Assembly (NCBI RefSeq): GCF_000471905.2
Contig: NW_006499751.1
Coordinates: 6,627,506 to 6,691,505 of the forward strand
Source: Amborella trichopoda
Lineage: Eukaryota; Streptophyta; Magnoliopsida; Amborellales; Amborellaceae
Direction: 5' to 3'
Length of the DNA: 64,000 bases
Each line of letters opens with the position of its first letter. Position 1 is the stretch's first letter. The notes below the pieces were generated by a model that saw nothing but the letters and a program-made list of their open reading frames with translations, did not search any database and was not told the DNA's origin. The position numbers were made by a program, and so were the translations under genes. Positions 22,391 to 34,538 of this stretch are shown here, piece after piece.

Positions 22391-23429
22391 ATGAAGAATG
22401 CACTTGTCTGGAGACCCTGAGTCATCTCTTTCTCGTGGAACGCCCAAAGAGGGTGATGATATTAAAAGCACTCCCTAAAGGTCTACACAGGCGAAAGACC
22501 TAAAAGACTCCCTGCACATGTCCAACTCTGGTGATGATGTAAAAAGCTGCCCAGATGGGTTCAACGAGGAGAATGACCTTAAAAGTCCCTCTTCTATTGA
22601 CCCCTCCCATTTTTCCTTCTTCTTCTTCTTATCCTTCCTCTTCTATCTCTGCTACAAGTACAACCATGAAATGTCCAGACTTTGAGGCTCTTGATAGAGA
22701 GATCGAAGGAACTAATATAAGCAGGATGCACCAGAGACGGCTGAAAAAGACGTTAGCCTAGGCAGCTGGATTCTTAATAGTTGTTGACGCCTTAGTGGCT
22801 CGAGCTAAGTCAGAGCCATCCTCTTCCACCGGGAAGCACAAGAAGTCGAAGTCAATGAATCCCCAGTGGCCAACTGAGCCTGACTTTGAGCAGAGACTAA
22901 GAGAATCAAGAGGGCAGAGCTTCTATTCTCAAGAGGCTTGCCACATGGTATAGATCTATGAAGTATCAGCTAGCACGGGGCAAACACTACAGACACGCAT
23001 GTAAAGACCAAGTGATTCATATGAGGGTGCCTCTGGCCCCACAATCGCTGAATCTCAACTTCCCTGTAAATTTCAAATCAAACTCCTACAGCCTGATGTG
23101 GCGTTCATATTTGAGGTCGACCCTTCTATGCCCCAGTTCGAGAAAGGTGTAGAAATCATTATCTATGCTATAGCTCTATTGGAAGCAGAGATGTCAGGAT
23201 CATGGGTCTCTGCACTTGTGGTTAATGAGAAAATCTCTGAAGCTAATGATGACGAGTTGCAAGAGGCCCCAAAAGAATGGAAAGAAGGTGGTCAAGCCAC
23301 AATAGATGAATTCGAGGAGATAAATCTAGGGGATGAGGTCGACCCCTGACCCACTTTCATCTCGGCGAATATGTCTCTAAAAGAGAAAGAAAATTTCACT
23401 GCCTTCGTGCCAGCAAACCGAGACATAGC

Positions 23430-24174
23430 ATTACCATGAGATGCCTAGTTTAGACCCTCAAGTCGCGGTTCACCATCATGACATCGATCCCACTGTCAAA
23501 CCTGTCAGGCAGAAATCAAGGAGGTTCGGGCCTAACGTCGAAATGCAGATAGATGCCAAGGTGACCAAACTCAAACAAGCAGGCTTCATTCGTTAAGTCA
23601 AGTACCCAAAGTGGCTCGTAAAAATTGTTCCAGTAAAGAAGAAGAACAATTAAATTAGGGTTTGCATCGACTTTCGTGACCTCAATACTGCCTGCTCAAA
23701 GGATGACTTTTCGTTGCTGTTCACGGAGATGCTCATTGATTCTATGGCTCATTGTCAGATCTTCTCCTTCATGGATGGATACTCTGGGTATAATCAGATA
23801 CGAATGGCACCAGAAGATGAGGAAGCCACAGCGTTCTTGACTCCAAAAGGGGTCTTTCGCTATACAATGATGCCTTTTGGATTGAAGGATGCTGGTGCCA
23901 CATATCAAAGAGCGATGAAAACCATCATCAAGGATATGATGCACAAGGAGGTTGAATGTTATGTAGATGACTTGGTGGTAAAATCCAAAGAGAAAGACGC
24001 TCATATAAGAGACGATGAAAAGGTGTTTGTGTGGTTATGCCTTCATCAACTTAAAATGAACCCGCTGCGATGCGCTTTTGGCCCGCTTTCAGGAAAGTTC
24101 TTGGGGTTCATTGTTAGACACCGAGGGATGGAAGTTGAGTCAGTCATGATCAAAGCACTACAAGAAATGACGTT
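23430..24174 (+). pseudogene. Fossil reverse transcriptase region of Y
   Basis: The plus-strand frame at 23714-24181 shows the Ty3/gypsy palm blocks FSFMDGYSGYNQIRMAPED, MMPFGLKDAGATYQRAM and the catalytic YVDDLVVKSKEKDAHI, then LKMNPLRCAFGPLSGKFLGF. Upstream are CIDFRDLNTAC and a KLKQAGFIR.VKYPKW block. This is the enzyme that copies element RNA to DNA in cytoplasmic particles. It is a fossil, cut by E2 at 24174. Confidence 0.85.
24170..24174. repeat. Target-site duplication of E2, left copy (diverged)
   Basis: ACGTT directly precedes the E2 LTR; CCGTC follows its other end at 34534-34538. Three of five bases agree. The pair is accepted because the interrupted reverse transcriptase sequence of Y runs on at exactly this point. 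Confidence 0.6.
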
Positions 24175-24899
24175 TGGTTAGGTGCCTCATTCTTGCCCTT
24201 CGGATTCTTTGGGGATCGGGTGGAGCACATCTCGGGTTTCGAGGGAAGACCAGGGACATTTTTGAGATCACCCTCTCAGAAACCTCATTTGAAAATGGGG
24301 GCAACTGTTACCAACCGGTGAGAGAGGAATTTACCCTCAGTAATACAACTAGGTTCGAAATCACCTCCCTTGGCTTGTATCCTTCTTATTTTCTACAATC
24401 ACACACATATATGGCAAATGTTACAAGACAGGTGGGTCAGACCTCACCTTTTTCCTCTTTAATGAATGTACACAAGCATGGGCATTCAAAAAGAAGAAGA
24501 GAAGAAAGATGGGGGGAGAGAAGAATTCGCCTAAGCAAGAGGATTACAGTGGTGACTAGGCTGGTGGATAATTGGCTTGATGCGATAGCGAAACGGGCTC
24601 GAAAACTAAGATCGGATCACAAGATCACTACTAGACGTCATTACCAATACCGACTAGTTAGGCACAATGGTCGGTCGATCGTGGCAATAAAGTAGGCCAA
24701 GTAATCCTGGCACAACAACATTATGGCTAGACAACATGACTACCATGAGAGGCTAACCTCAATCCCTCTTAATCGAATAAAGGAATAGCAAAATTAAAGT
24801 ATGAGGAAAGAATAAGAAGAGAAGAAGAGAAAGAAGGAAGGAAGGAGAAGAAGGGAAGAGAAGAGTATGAAAGACGAGAGGATAAAGGAGATAGAGGGA

Positions 24900-25430
24900 A
24901 GGAAGGCACAGTCGGGACTAAGCATTACCAACTGTATTAGAAGGAAGAGAGAGAAAATACAGTCGACGCTAGGTTTCACTAACTGTGTTGTACAGAGGAG
25001 AAGAGAGAGGAGATGTTGTTGACGCTACCTTCGCTGACTTTAACAGAAGAGGAGAGATAAATCCAATCAGTGCTAGATTTCATCGATTGACAAAAGAGGA
25101 GAGAGAAAACCAGTCGGTGTTAGGTTTCACCAACTAGTAGAAGAGAAGAGAGCGGAGAGAGAAAATCAGTCGATATTGAGCTTCACCGACTGATAAAGCA
25201 GAGAGAAAACCAATTGGTGTTGGGCTTCACCGATTGATAGAAGAGGAGAGAGAAAATTAGTCAACATTAGGCTTCAGCAACTGACAGAGGGGAGAGAAAA
25301 CCAACCGACACTGGGCTTCATCGATTGTGACAGAAGAAAAAGAACATCAACCGACGTTAGGCCTCATCGGTTGTGACAAGAGAAAAAGACAACCAACCAG
25401 CGCTAGGCCTAGCCAGTTGCATCAAAAGAG
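24900..25430. repeat. Hairpin minisatellite type A (E2 3' LTR)
   Basis: About nine or ten units of 45-60 bp, each with a purine spacer and a hairpin. At 25211-25236 CAATTGGTG pairs with CACCGATTG; at 25348-25373 CAACCGACG pairs with CATCGGTTG at eight of nine positions. Loops are eight bases, of the form TTGGGCTT or TTAGGCCT. Stem sequence differs from unit to unit while pairing is largely kept. Confidence 0.85.
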
Positions 25431-25862
25431 GACGAATGGAGATAGAGATGAGAAGAAGAGAGAGAGAGATAGAGATGCGAAGAAGAGAGACAAAGAGATA
25501 GAGATGAGAAGAGAGGAGGAGAGAGAAAGAGATAAATATGAGAAGAAGAGAGAGAAAGGGATAGAGACTAGAAAAGAGAGAAAGAGATAGAGATGGAAAG
25601 AAGAGAGAAAAAGGGATAGAGAGGAAAGAAGAGAGAAATAGATAGAGATGAGAAGAAGAGAGAGAAGGGTTAGAGATGAGAAGAGTGGAGGAGAGAGAAA
25701 GAGATAGAGAGAGAAAGAGATGAGGAGAGAGAAAGAGGGGAGGAGAGAAAAAGGGGAGGAGAGAGAAATAGGGGAGGAGAGAGAAAGAGAGAAGGAGAGA
25801 GAATAAGAGGAGGAGAGAAAGAGGAGAGGAGAGGAGAGAAAGAGAAGAGGAGAGAGAAAGTT
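25430..25862. repeat. Purine-rich (GA) tract
   Basis: More than 400 bp almost entirely of A and G on the plus strand, built from words such as GAGAGAAAGAGATAGAGATG and GAGGAGAGAGAAAGAGG. Similar tracts sit at the same place in the other LTR copies (about 32875-33205, 43155-43430, 54830-55180; CT-rich on the plus strand at 60225-60500 in E6). Confidence 0.9.
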
Positions 25863-25941
25863 ACCTACACGAAGGATACCGACCCCTTTTTTCTCTCTCG
25901 TCTCTCTCCAAGACTTACTGGCTCAAGCAAAAATGGAAATT

Positions 25942-26002
25942 TTTATTGAACCAATAAAAAAATGAACTCTCCCTTTACAATTTAGTTTTGCATGTTTATA
26001 TA
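25942..26002 (-). promoter_or_regulatory. LTR promoter and polyadenylation signal (E2 3' LTR)
   Basis: On the sense (minus) strand TATATAAA (25995-26002) is followed about 50 bases later by AATAAA (25942-25947). The close spacing marks a short R region, with U5 continuing to 24175. The same pair occurs in the other copies. Confidence 0.75.
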
Positions 26003-27563
26003 GAGTTGGGCTGAAATCTCCATGTACGCTCGTAAACTACATAGAAATGAAGATAATTACAATTTAATTAAATTTAAAGAAATTCTAAAAATGGGTGCAA
26101 AATGATTGTTTTACCCATGCTGCTCCAGAACAAAATGATTGTTTTGCCCACGTTTTGCCCAATGTGTGGAGCTCCAGAACAGTCCCTGCTGCTGCTTGAG
26201 AACTTGTTTGATCTTCCATTGCTGATCCGAGGTCGTTCTGATACCCGTTTATTTGAAAGATTATTGTGTTCTTGTACGGCTCGGCATGGCGATCATTTTG
26301 ATACCAACTTTGAGCCATGAATCTTGTTTTTGAGCCATGATTATGAGACTTGAATTATAGATGAATCTTGAAAACTTTGGATCGATTGTGTGCTCATTCC
26401 TTGATGTTTCTTCATGACTTTTTCATTGAATCACACTTAGCATGCCGTCACAATCATGTTAAAATGAACGTAGCTTGATTTCGAGTCCGGATGAAGATTT
26501 TGTCATCTTGAGTTTTTTATCGGAATCTTAAAATTCGATGGCAAAAATTTACTGCACCTTCGATACCTTTGCATGTGAAATCCAACCATTCATCGTACAC
26601 GAGGTTCAGACCAGAGATTACCTCGGACCTCACACACATAATGCAATTGGTTTCGTGTCGATCCGGTATGCTAGCGTTGTGATTTGGCTGTTCGAACAAG
26701 ACGTGCTGCTATTGAATTTTATACAACTTCCTTCATAGATCAGCGACTTTCATTTAGTTTTTCTCCCTGCTCAGGCGTCGTCATGGGGTGTGGGACATCG
26801 AATTGCTCGTCTTGATGAGACGAACACACTCACCAAATTTGGGAGCGAGCCTACTTGGAACGAATGAGATATAGGCCTCAAAAGTGATTGCTAGTGACTG
26901 TAAAACCAGCCACCTTTAATAGTGTTTTGATACAGAGTAGCCACAAGGGAATAGTGTGCGGCCTTCCCCGTTCTCGCCATTTTTCCCATAACTTTGGCTT
27001 TGAGTGCCCAACTAAGCTGAAACTTGACCTGTAGGGGTTTTCGACCGCACCAAATCTAATGGCAATGGTCCCATAGCCGTTTAACGCACCAAAATTATAG
27101 CTCTAGGTACGGGATCCATTTCAGGGTGTTAGAGATCGATTTCGCTGAAATTGTTTCTTTGTGTTCATTACCTTAGACATGTCTGATTGTAATGAAACTC
27201 AGTAGGTGATCTTTTGAAGTTCTGATGAAGATCTTGAGTAATTTCAAGGCCATTCTGAGACTGTCAAGGATTTCCACTGTTTTGTAGGCTTTATTGACCT
27301 GCTTCCTTCTAAGGACCAAGGTGCTGAAAAATATGTTCAAACAGCTTGTGCTTTAAAAGAGTGAGAAGGACAATCATTTGGAAAATTTCCTTTAGCTTAT
27401 AATTATTTTCTTCCTAGCCACAGGACCACGTGAACGTCGAGGAGATTCAAGTAATGGTGTCACTAGGCTGCTCAGACGTAGGGATGCATTGTTCGTGTGT
27501 TCGTGTTGGTGATTTTGAAGCTGAGGATTTTATACATACCTCGTCAGTCAAAATTAGACCCAT

Positions 27564-27583
27564 NNNNNNNNNNNNNNNNNNNN
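27564..27583. other. Assembly gap (20 N)
   Basis: Twenty N in the 3' non-coding region of E2. True length is unknown; E4 at about 45180-45290 shows what the matching stretch can look like. Confidence 1.
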
Positions 27584-28289
27584 TTAGGATTTCTTTTGAC
27601 ATTCAGAGTACCACTATGGGTCTCGTCTACCGAGTCCAGTCGGGGGCAGGTTCTATTAGCCTATCCCAAAGGTCTGGTGGTGCTGCCTAGGTGAGCTAAC
27701 GTCTCTAGCAGGTTCTCCCCTCACTTTGTCAGTTTCTTTCCTTTGTAATGTTTGTTTCTAGAGTGTATTTGTGACCTCGTCAGAATAATGTTCTTCTTCA
27801 TGAGACTTGTCTTGCTGTCTTGGTGACTCTTCTGTCTTTCGAGTCCTTTTGCAACTGGACTCAAGCTATCATAATATTTTCCTTGAAGCTCATATTTTTC
27901 GAGTCCTGGCATTTATGAGACCAGGGATTTTCTTCTTTTGAGTGAGGGTTGAAGTCGCTTGTTGAGACGAGTGCTGCATCAACCTATTTATTGATCCAAG
28001 CATCCTTTATAGATTTTCACTTGAACTTGGGATGCGGCGCTGTAGAGATGGTTTTTACCAACTTCTTTTTTATTTTGGGGTACATTTACCTATAACCTTT
28101 CGGCTATGTCCAGCCTTTTTATCATTTTTTACTCGCGATGCCCTTGCGGCTTTTCACTATACCCAGTTTTTTTTTTATTCACGGAACTCTTTTACTCATG
28201 GTTTCATGCATGTTCATCATTTTTACTCATATCGTTCCCATGTCATGGTATACCCCATGCCAATTATTTTTCTCATCATTTATTTAATT

Positions 28290-29160
28290 TTTTTTTGTGA
28301 AGGCGTGTTTAAGGTCATGCCTTCGGGACCTATGCGAAGCAGTTTAACGTCATGTGGCCTGGACTTGCACTATGGTTTAAGGTCATACATCTGGACCGTG
28401 GTGGTGATGAATGGCAGTCTATGGAGGCCATGGAGTGAGTATGGTGGTGGTTTGACTAACTTAGGACATTGGCATTAGGCTACCTATGAGAGATGGATGA
28501 TGTATGAAATATGAGTGGATGATGGTGAGCCACTAACTTACAACGAGTATAGGTGGCGGGATGGTTCGCAGTTTTGTGAGCTCGGGTGAGACTCACAGGG
28601 GAATGAGCAATGGTGATGCAGTGAATGAACTCACTGGGGAGGTAATGAAGGTGGTGCAGGCACACTAATAGGTATGTTAGGGAAGGTGCGTGAAAATTCA
28701 TGTAAAGGCATGTGCACGTACGTGGGGGCAAGTTTATGGCCATGCCTCATGGACCTGTACGAAGTAGTTTATCGTCATAGAGGCAAGATGTATACTATTA
28801 TTTAAGGTCATACAGCTGGACAGTGGTTATGCAGTTTAAAGTCATACAACTAGGACCGTGCAGTTTAAGGTCGTGCAACTAGACCTCCGCTATAGTTTAA
28901 GGTCATATAGTTTGAACCATGGTGTTAAGCCTTTTAATGTCATGCGGCTGGGACGTGTACTATAGTTTAAAGTCATGTAGCTTTGACTGTAGTTATGCAG
29001 TTTAGGGTCGTGCAACTGGACCTCTGCTATTGTTTAAGGTCGTATAGTTTGGAGAGTTTAGGGTCATACAACACAGACCGTGAGGTTTAAGGTCGTGCAA
29101 CTAGACCTCCGCTACAATTCAAGGTCATATCATTTGCACCATGAAGTTTAGGGTCGTGCA
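28290..29160. repeat. Tandem repeat of GTTTAAGGTCATGCAGCTGG type (E2)
   Basis: Irregular repeats of GTTTAAGGTCATACAGCTGGA and GTTTAAGGTCGTGCAACTAGACC, with spacing near 30-60 bases. This matches the longer array in E4 (46000-47215). No coding frame is supported. Confidence 0.75.
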
Positions 29161-29639
29161 GTTAGACTGAGGCTGTGCCGCCATGTAGGTGAACCTCCAT
29201 GGGAAATGGATATGTGGATGGCTATCCGACTCCTTGTGGATAAAATGGTTAAGACCATTCACAAACTGAGGGCTCAGATGGAAATCGTGTCTCGACGAAG
29301 GACAACCAACAAAAGCAGACTTCACTAAGGCTTAGTGGGGGGATAAGCATAGTGTCTAGGGTCAAATATGGCTTGGTGTGAAACAGACCCATTGAAAATT
29401 GAAGAGGTAAGAATGACCCTAACTTCACTAGGGACAATGAGCTGAGTATGGGTGTGACTCTTATGGGGATGTGGGATCACTCCTAACTCCATTAAGGATG
29501 ATAGGTCATAGTTTGGGTGCAACATCACTGGGGATGACAATTCACAGCTTGGGTGCAACCCCACTAAGGATAAGTGGTAGGACGCACAAGACTTAAATCT
29601 GGAGTAGGTGACAATAGGTTGCTTGAAATACGGCCACCG

Positions 29640-29935
29640 CTAGGTGTAGCGCTAGTGATTTCTTGTGAATATTCAACCGATACTGAGTTCTCAAAAACAC
29701 AACCGGCGCTCGGTTGTTAAAAACTCAGCTGGTGCTGGGAACAACCCGTGATATGGTTTGAAGACAAACGACACTAAGTTAACCCGGCGCCAAATCAGCT
29801 GGCACTAGGGTTGTTTGGAAACATGTCTGACTCCAAGTTAACTGACGCTAGGGTTGTTTTGAAAACACGCTCGACGCTAAGTCAACTGACGCTAGGGTTG
29901 TTTGAAATTAACTCGGCGTTGAGGATGGATCGATG
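29640..29935. repeat. GGCGCTAGGGTTGTTTG repeats (E2)
   Basis: Units of about 50-60 bp contain CTGGCGCTGGG or TGACGCTAGGGTTGTTTG followed by AACTCGGCG or CACGCTCGACG. The core CGGCGCTAGG is the same as the left arm and loop of the type A LTR hairpins, on the same strand, but here no matching right arm follows. Confidence 0.65.
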
Positions 29936-30047
29936 AGAGTTACCTCGGGCCTCGAGTCAATGCCCGACTAGGCTCATCATCACTTAGCTTCCCTGAGACG
30001 CGACTGGAATTCCTAGTTTGTGAGGGGCATTTGAGGGTTGTGTAGTC

Positions 30048-30054
30048 TATATAA
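30048..30054 (+). promoter_or_regulatory. Plus-strand TATA-like box in E2 interior
   Basis: TATATAAGGGGG lies antisense to E2, followed by a stretch similar in E4 (48090-48200) up to CGGTCGAAGTTCCGACAAG. E4 lacks the TATA but has a plus-strand ATG at 48145 with about 80 open codons. It is a candidate antisense promoter like the one in E0. Confidence 0.4.
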
Positions 30055-31532
30055 GGGGGTAAAATCCCATTTTCCCTTATTTTTCACTAAGGGTAAAAAA
30101 CACTTAAGCAAAGGTTTTCTTTAACCGTGAGGAGAGGGTGCTCGGTCGAAGTTCCGACAAGCAGTGGGACTTTAGCAAAAGTTTTATAGGGATGATTTTT
30201 TACCAACAGTGGGATTCCAGGTCGGTTTTTTATAGGGAAGGCCTTGGACGTGGAGAATTTGCCAAGAATATGGCAAAGTTGTAGGGAAAGGATAAGGAAA
30301 GCAAAGTTCTCCAGGGAGTTTTCTGAGAAATAGAAGAGATTCTGACTGCAGCAGTTTTTTGTGGAAGAGGTGGGAAGTGAAACTGTGAGTATTTTCACAT
30401 GTCTTAGGAGTTTTTCAGGGATTGTTAAGAAGTTTCCCGGGCATTGTGGTAACGTTTTGACGTTGTTAGTGTTTTTGCAGAGGTTCTCCGGGACTTTGGG
30501 GAAGTTTGTAGAAGTTTCGATGAAGTTCTAGTGCTATCCAGGTGAAAAGCCTAGGCGAAAAGTCTTTCAGTGGGTTTTTCGGCAGTGTTGGAGACGTTTC
30601 AACGGGAGATGAATGGTCACTAGAGGTGGATCGTCATGGAGGGTGTACGGTTGTAAGAGGTGAACCATCATGGAGGTGAACCGTCGCAGGGGAGGTGTAC
30701 GATTACCCTACGAAAATCGTGCGACCATTAAAGAGGTGCGAAAACTTAGGCTTTGAAAATGAGGAGTCTCGGCAAGCGAGCAATCGCGACAGGGCCGACG
30801 CGAACAAAAGTGCAGTCGACGTTGGGGAAACCGACGCTGATGGTTTGGAGTGCTGACTCAACCGGCGCTGATTCTCAAGAAAGGCGACCGGTGCTAAGGG
30901 TTAGGAGCACAACCGACGCTGACCTTTGGAGAACTTTGCTAGCGCTGGCTTCAATCGGTGCTCGTCAACACGTATGGCTTATCTTGATTTGGAGAGTGAT
31001 ACTCGCTTATGGTAGTAAGCTACGTGCAGGATTTGCGACGCTTGGTGATGAGCTACACACGGCGATGTACATGGGCAGGCAAAAAGTGGTGAATGATGAA
31101 AGGGCGTGGCTTGTGGTACCTGTTAGAAGCCATATCCTCCAGGATCACAATGAGGTCCATGTTGTTCTATTGAAGGGCACCCACTGTGAACAGGGTATTC
31201 TTTCCGTCATAAGCTAGTTCCTTACCAGGGCAGCTCACTTTGTATGCTTAATGTACATGTCGAATGAATCATACGTCGTATGTTTGATATACATGTAAAA
31301 TGAAATATCTTGTTGTATGTATGACACACATGTCGAATGGACCAAGGCTAACTTCTTGGAGTGGCTCTGCTTTGTTTTCTGGACAGTCTCGAATACATGG
31401 ATAAGCAAATCCCCAATCTGAATAAATGGGTTACAAACCCGCAAGCTATAATAAAATGTGGAAAGATAATGAAAGCATCTAATAAAAGAAAAAACTAGCC
31501 AAATAAGAACGATCTGACTCAGGGGTAGTAAG

Positions 31533-31550
31533 TCCCTAGTGGAGTCGCCA
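31533..31550 (-). promoter_or_regulatory. Primer-binding site of E2
   Basis: On the minus strand this reads TGGCGACTCCACTAGGGA, three bases from the LTR edge at 31554. Confidence 0.85.
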
Positions 31551-31553
31551 AGC

Positions 31554-34533
31554 TGGTTAGGTGCCTCGATCTCGCCCTCCAGATCCTTTGGGGATTGGAA
31601 GGAGTGCGTCATGGGTTTCGAGGGAAGACCCGAGATGTTTTTTAGATCGCCCTCTCGGGAACCTCACTCGAAAATGGGGGTAGGTGTTACCAATCGGTGA
31701 GAGAGGAATTTTAGGGTGGGTTTGGGACTTACTCGGGCTGACTCGTGTGGGTGCCCTCTTAGATCACGAAAAAGCCCCCAATAATAAAACTGGCTCGGAA
31801 TCACCTCCTTTGGCTTGTACGCTTCTTATTTTTTGCAATCACACACATATAAGGTAAAGGTTACAAGACAGGTGGGTCAGACCTCACCCTTTTCCTCTTT
31901 GATGAAAGTTCACAAGCATATGTATTAAAAAAGAGGAAGAGAAGAAAGATAGGGTAGAGAAGAATTCGACTAAGGGAGAGGATCAGAGTGGTGACTAGGC
32001 TGATGGATAATTAGCTAGACGTGGTAGTAAAACGGGCATAGTAACTAAGACTGGCTCACAACATACTACTAGAAGTCATTACCAATACCGACTAGCTAGG
32101 CACGATGGACAGTCTATCGTGGCAATAAAGTGGACCAAGTAATCTTGGCACAACAACATTAAGGCTAGACGACAAGACTACCATGAGAGGCGAACCTCAA
32201 TCACTCTTAGTTGAATGATGGAGTGGCAAACTTAAGGTATGAGGAAAGAATAATAAGAGAAGAAGAGAAAGACGGAAGGAGGGAGAAAAAGGGAAGAGAA
32301 GAGTATGAAAGACAAGAGGATCAAGTAGAGAGACGGAAGGAAGGCACAGTCGGGGCTAATCATTATGGACTGTGTTAGAAGGAACAGAGAGAAAATTCAG
32401 TCGGCGCTAGGTTTCACTGACTGTGTTTTACAGAGGAGAAGAGAGAGGATACACAGTCGGCACTAAGCTTCATCGATTGTGACAAAAGAGGAGAGAGAAA
32501 TCCAATCGACATTAGGTTTCATCGATTGATCAAAGAGGAGAGAGAAAACCAGTCTGTATTAGGTTTCACCGATTGACAGAAGAGGAGAGAGGTGAAAGAA
32601 AACAAGTCGGTGATGGGCATCACCGACTGATATAGGAAAGAGAAAACCAACCGATGTTAAGCTTTACCGATTGATAAAATAGGAGAGAGAAAACCAATTG
32701 GGGCTAAGCTTCACCGATTGATAGAGGGAAGAGAAAACCAACCGGCATTAGGCTTCACTGATTATGATAGAAGAAAGGGAACACCAACCGACACTATGAC
32801 TCACCAGTTGTGACTAGAGAAAGAGACAACCAACTGGCTCTAGGCCTTGCTAGTTACATCATAAGAGGACGAATGGAGATATAGATGAGAACAAAAGAGA
32901 GAGAGATAGAGATAGGAAGAAGAGAAAGAAAGAGATAGTTATGAGAAGAATGGAGGAGAGAGAAAGAGATAGACATGAGAAAAGAGAGAGATAGGGATAG
33001 AGATGAGAAGAGAGAAAAGAGATAGATATGAGAAGAAGAGAGAGAAAGGGATAGAGACGAGAGGAGAGAGAAAGAGATAGAGATGGGAAGAAGCTAGAGA
33101 AAGGGATAGAGATGAGAAGAGAGGTGGAGAGAGAAATAGATAGAGATGAGAAGAGGGAAGGAGAGAGAAAGAGGGGAGGATAGAGAAAGAGGGGAGGAGA
33201 GAGAAAGTTACCTGCCCGAAGGATACCGACCCGTACTCACAGGCTCAAAAGCTCACAGGCTCAAACAAGAATGGAAATTTTTATTGAATCAATAAAAAAA
33301 TGAACTCTCCCTTTATAATTTAACGTTGAATGTTTATATAAAGTTAGGCTAAAACGTGACTGTACGCCCGAAAACTACCTAGAATTGAAGATAAATACAA
33401 GTTAATTGAATTTTAAAAAATTCTAAAAATGGGTGAAAAAGCACTGTTTTACCCCTGCCTAACAATTTGTGGAGTATCAGAACAGTCCCTACTGCTACTC
33501 GAGAACTTGCTTGACCTTTCATGCTTGACCCGAGTCGTTTTGATGCCCATTTGATACCAACTTTGAGCCATGAATCATGTTTTTGAGCCATAATTATAAA
33601 ACTTGAATCTTGAAAACTTCGGATCGATTATGCGCTCGTTCCTTGATGTTACTTCGTGATTTCTTTGATGAATGACAATGAGCATGCCGTTACAATCATG
33701 TTGCAACGAACATAGCTTGATTTCACGTTCGAACGAAGATTTTGTCATCTTGAGTTTTTTATCGGAATCTTGAAATCTGATGGCCGGAATTTACAGCAGC
33801 TTCGACACCTTCGTGTGTAAAATTCAACCATTCATCGTACGCAAGGTTCAGACCAAATATAACCTTAGACCTCACGCTCTGTTCGAACAAGGCATGCTAC
33901 TGCTGAATTTTCTGCAACTTCCTTCAAAGATCAGTGACTTTCATTTAGGCTTTCTCCCTGCTCGGGCGTCGTCACAGAGCGTGCCACATATCGAATTGCT
34001 CGTCTTGATGAGACGAACATGCTCACCAAATTTGGCAGCGATCCGTCTTGGAACGAGTGAGCCATATGCCCCAAAAGTGACTGCCCATGACTATAAAAAC
34101 AATTGTCTTTAATGGTATTTTGATGCAGAGTGGCCACACGAGAATAATGTGCGGCCTACCCCTTTGCGGTATTTTTCCCATAACTTTGTCTTAGAGTGCC
34201 CGAGTAATCTGAAACTTGACCCCAAAGGTTTTCGACCGTGTCTGATCTAATGGCAGTGGTCCCACAATAGTTTGACTCACCAATAGTATAGTTATAGTTA
34301 CGGGATCTATTTTAGGGTGCTAGAGACCGATTTCGCTGAAATTGTTTCTTTGTGTTCACTACCTTAAACATGTTTGATTGTGATGAAACTTGACAGGTGG
34401 TCTTTTGAAGTGTTGATGAAGATCTTGAGCAATTCTTGTGTCATTTTGAGACTATTGAGGATTTCCACTATTTTTGTAGGCTTTATTGATCTGCTTCCTA
34501 CCAAGGACCAAGGTGCTGATATACGTTCAAACA
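31554..34533 (-). repeat. 5' LTR of E2 (subfamily A, about 2.98 kb)
   Basis: It runs from TGGTTAGGTGCCTCGATC to GTTCAAACA. A hairpin array lies at 32340-32870, a purine-rich tract at 32875-33205, AATAAA (minus) at 33280-33285 and the TATA box at 33333-33340. ACTTAC at 31727-31732 (GTAAGT on the sense strand) is kept in the U5. Confidence 0.85.
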
Positions 34534-34538
34534 CCGTC
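34534..34538. repeat. Target-site duplication of E2, right copy
   Basis: CCGTC directly after the LTR end; partner of ACGTT at 24170-24174. Confidence 0.6.

Larger units (their letters stand above)
22395..24174 (+). mobile_element. Y: Tat/Ogre-like element, first visible part
   Basis: This plus-strand fossil starts with a gag-tail block (CPDFEALDREIEGTN near 22665), continues through a linker with an open frame at 23098-23349 (DEFEEINLGDEVDP), and enters reverse transcriptase at about 23430. It stops at 24174, where the E2 LTR begins. The next part of the same pol region starts at 34539. No LTR of Y is in the window. It is broken. Confidence 0.75.
24175..27343 (-). repeat. 3' LTR of E2 (subfamily A, about 3.17 kb)
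   Basis: It runs from TGGTTAGGTGCCTC at 24175 to GTTCAAACA ending at 27343. In sense order it has U3, a TATA box, a polyadenylation signal, a purine-rich tract, a hairpin array and U5. The U5 block with GTAAGT seen in other copies is absent here. Confidence 0.85.
24175..34533 (-). mobile_element. E2: LARD-like non-autonomous Tat/Ogre-family element, nested in Y
   Basis: Both LTRs are present (24175-27343 and 31554-34533), with a primer-binding site (31533-31550) and a short leader remnant (about 31350-31532). The interior is about 4.2 kb of repeat-rich sequence, and neither gag nor pol was recognised in it. It is colinear with the 3' non-coding part of E4 (44880-49085), so E2 looks like a large retrotransposon derivative mobilised by full relatives. 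About 27 differences in about 185 aligned LTR bases were counted by eye (near 25935 against 33275), so it is old. It contains the N gap. Confidence 0.85.

Noticed and set aside
24900-25430. Possible CRISPR-like array
   Set aside because: Units have palindromic repeats with spacers, but spacers are near-identical purine runs, the setting is a plant LTR and there are no cas genes.
30753-31217. 154-codon plus-strand frame in E2
   Set aside because: It overlaps GGCGCTGA-type repeats and has no counterpart frame in E4.
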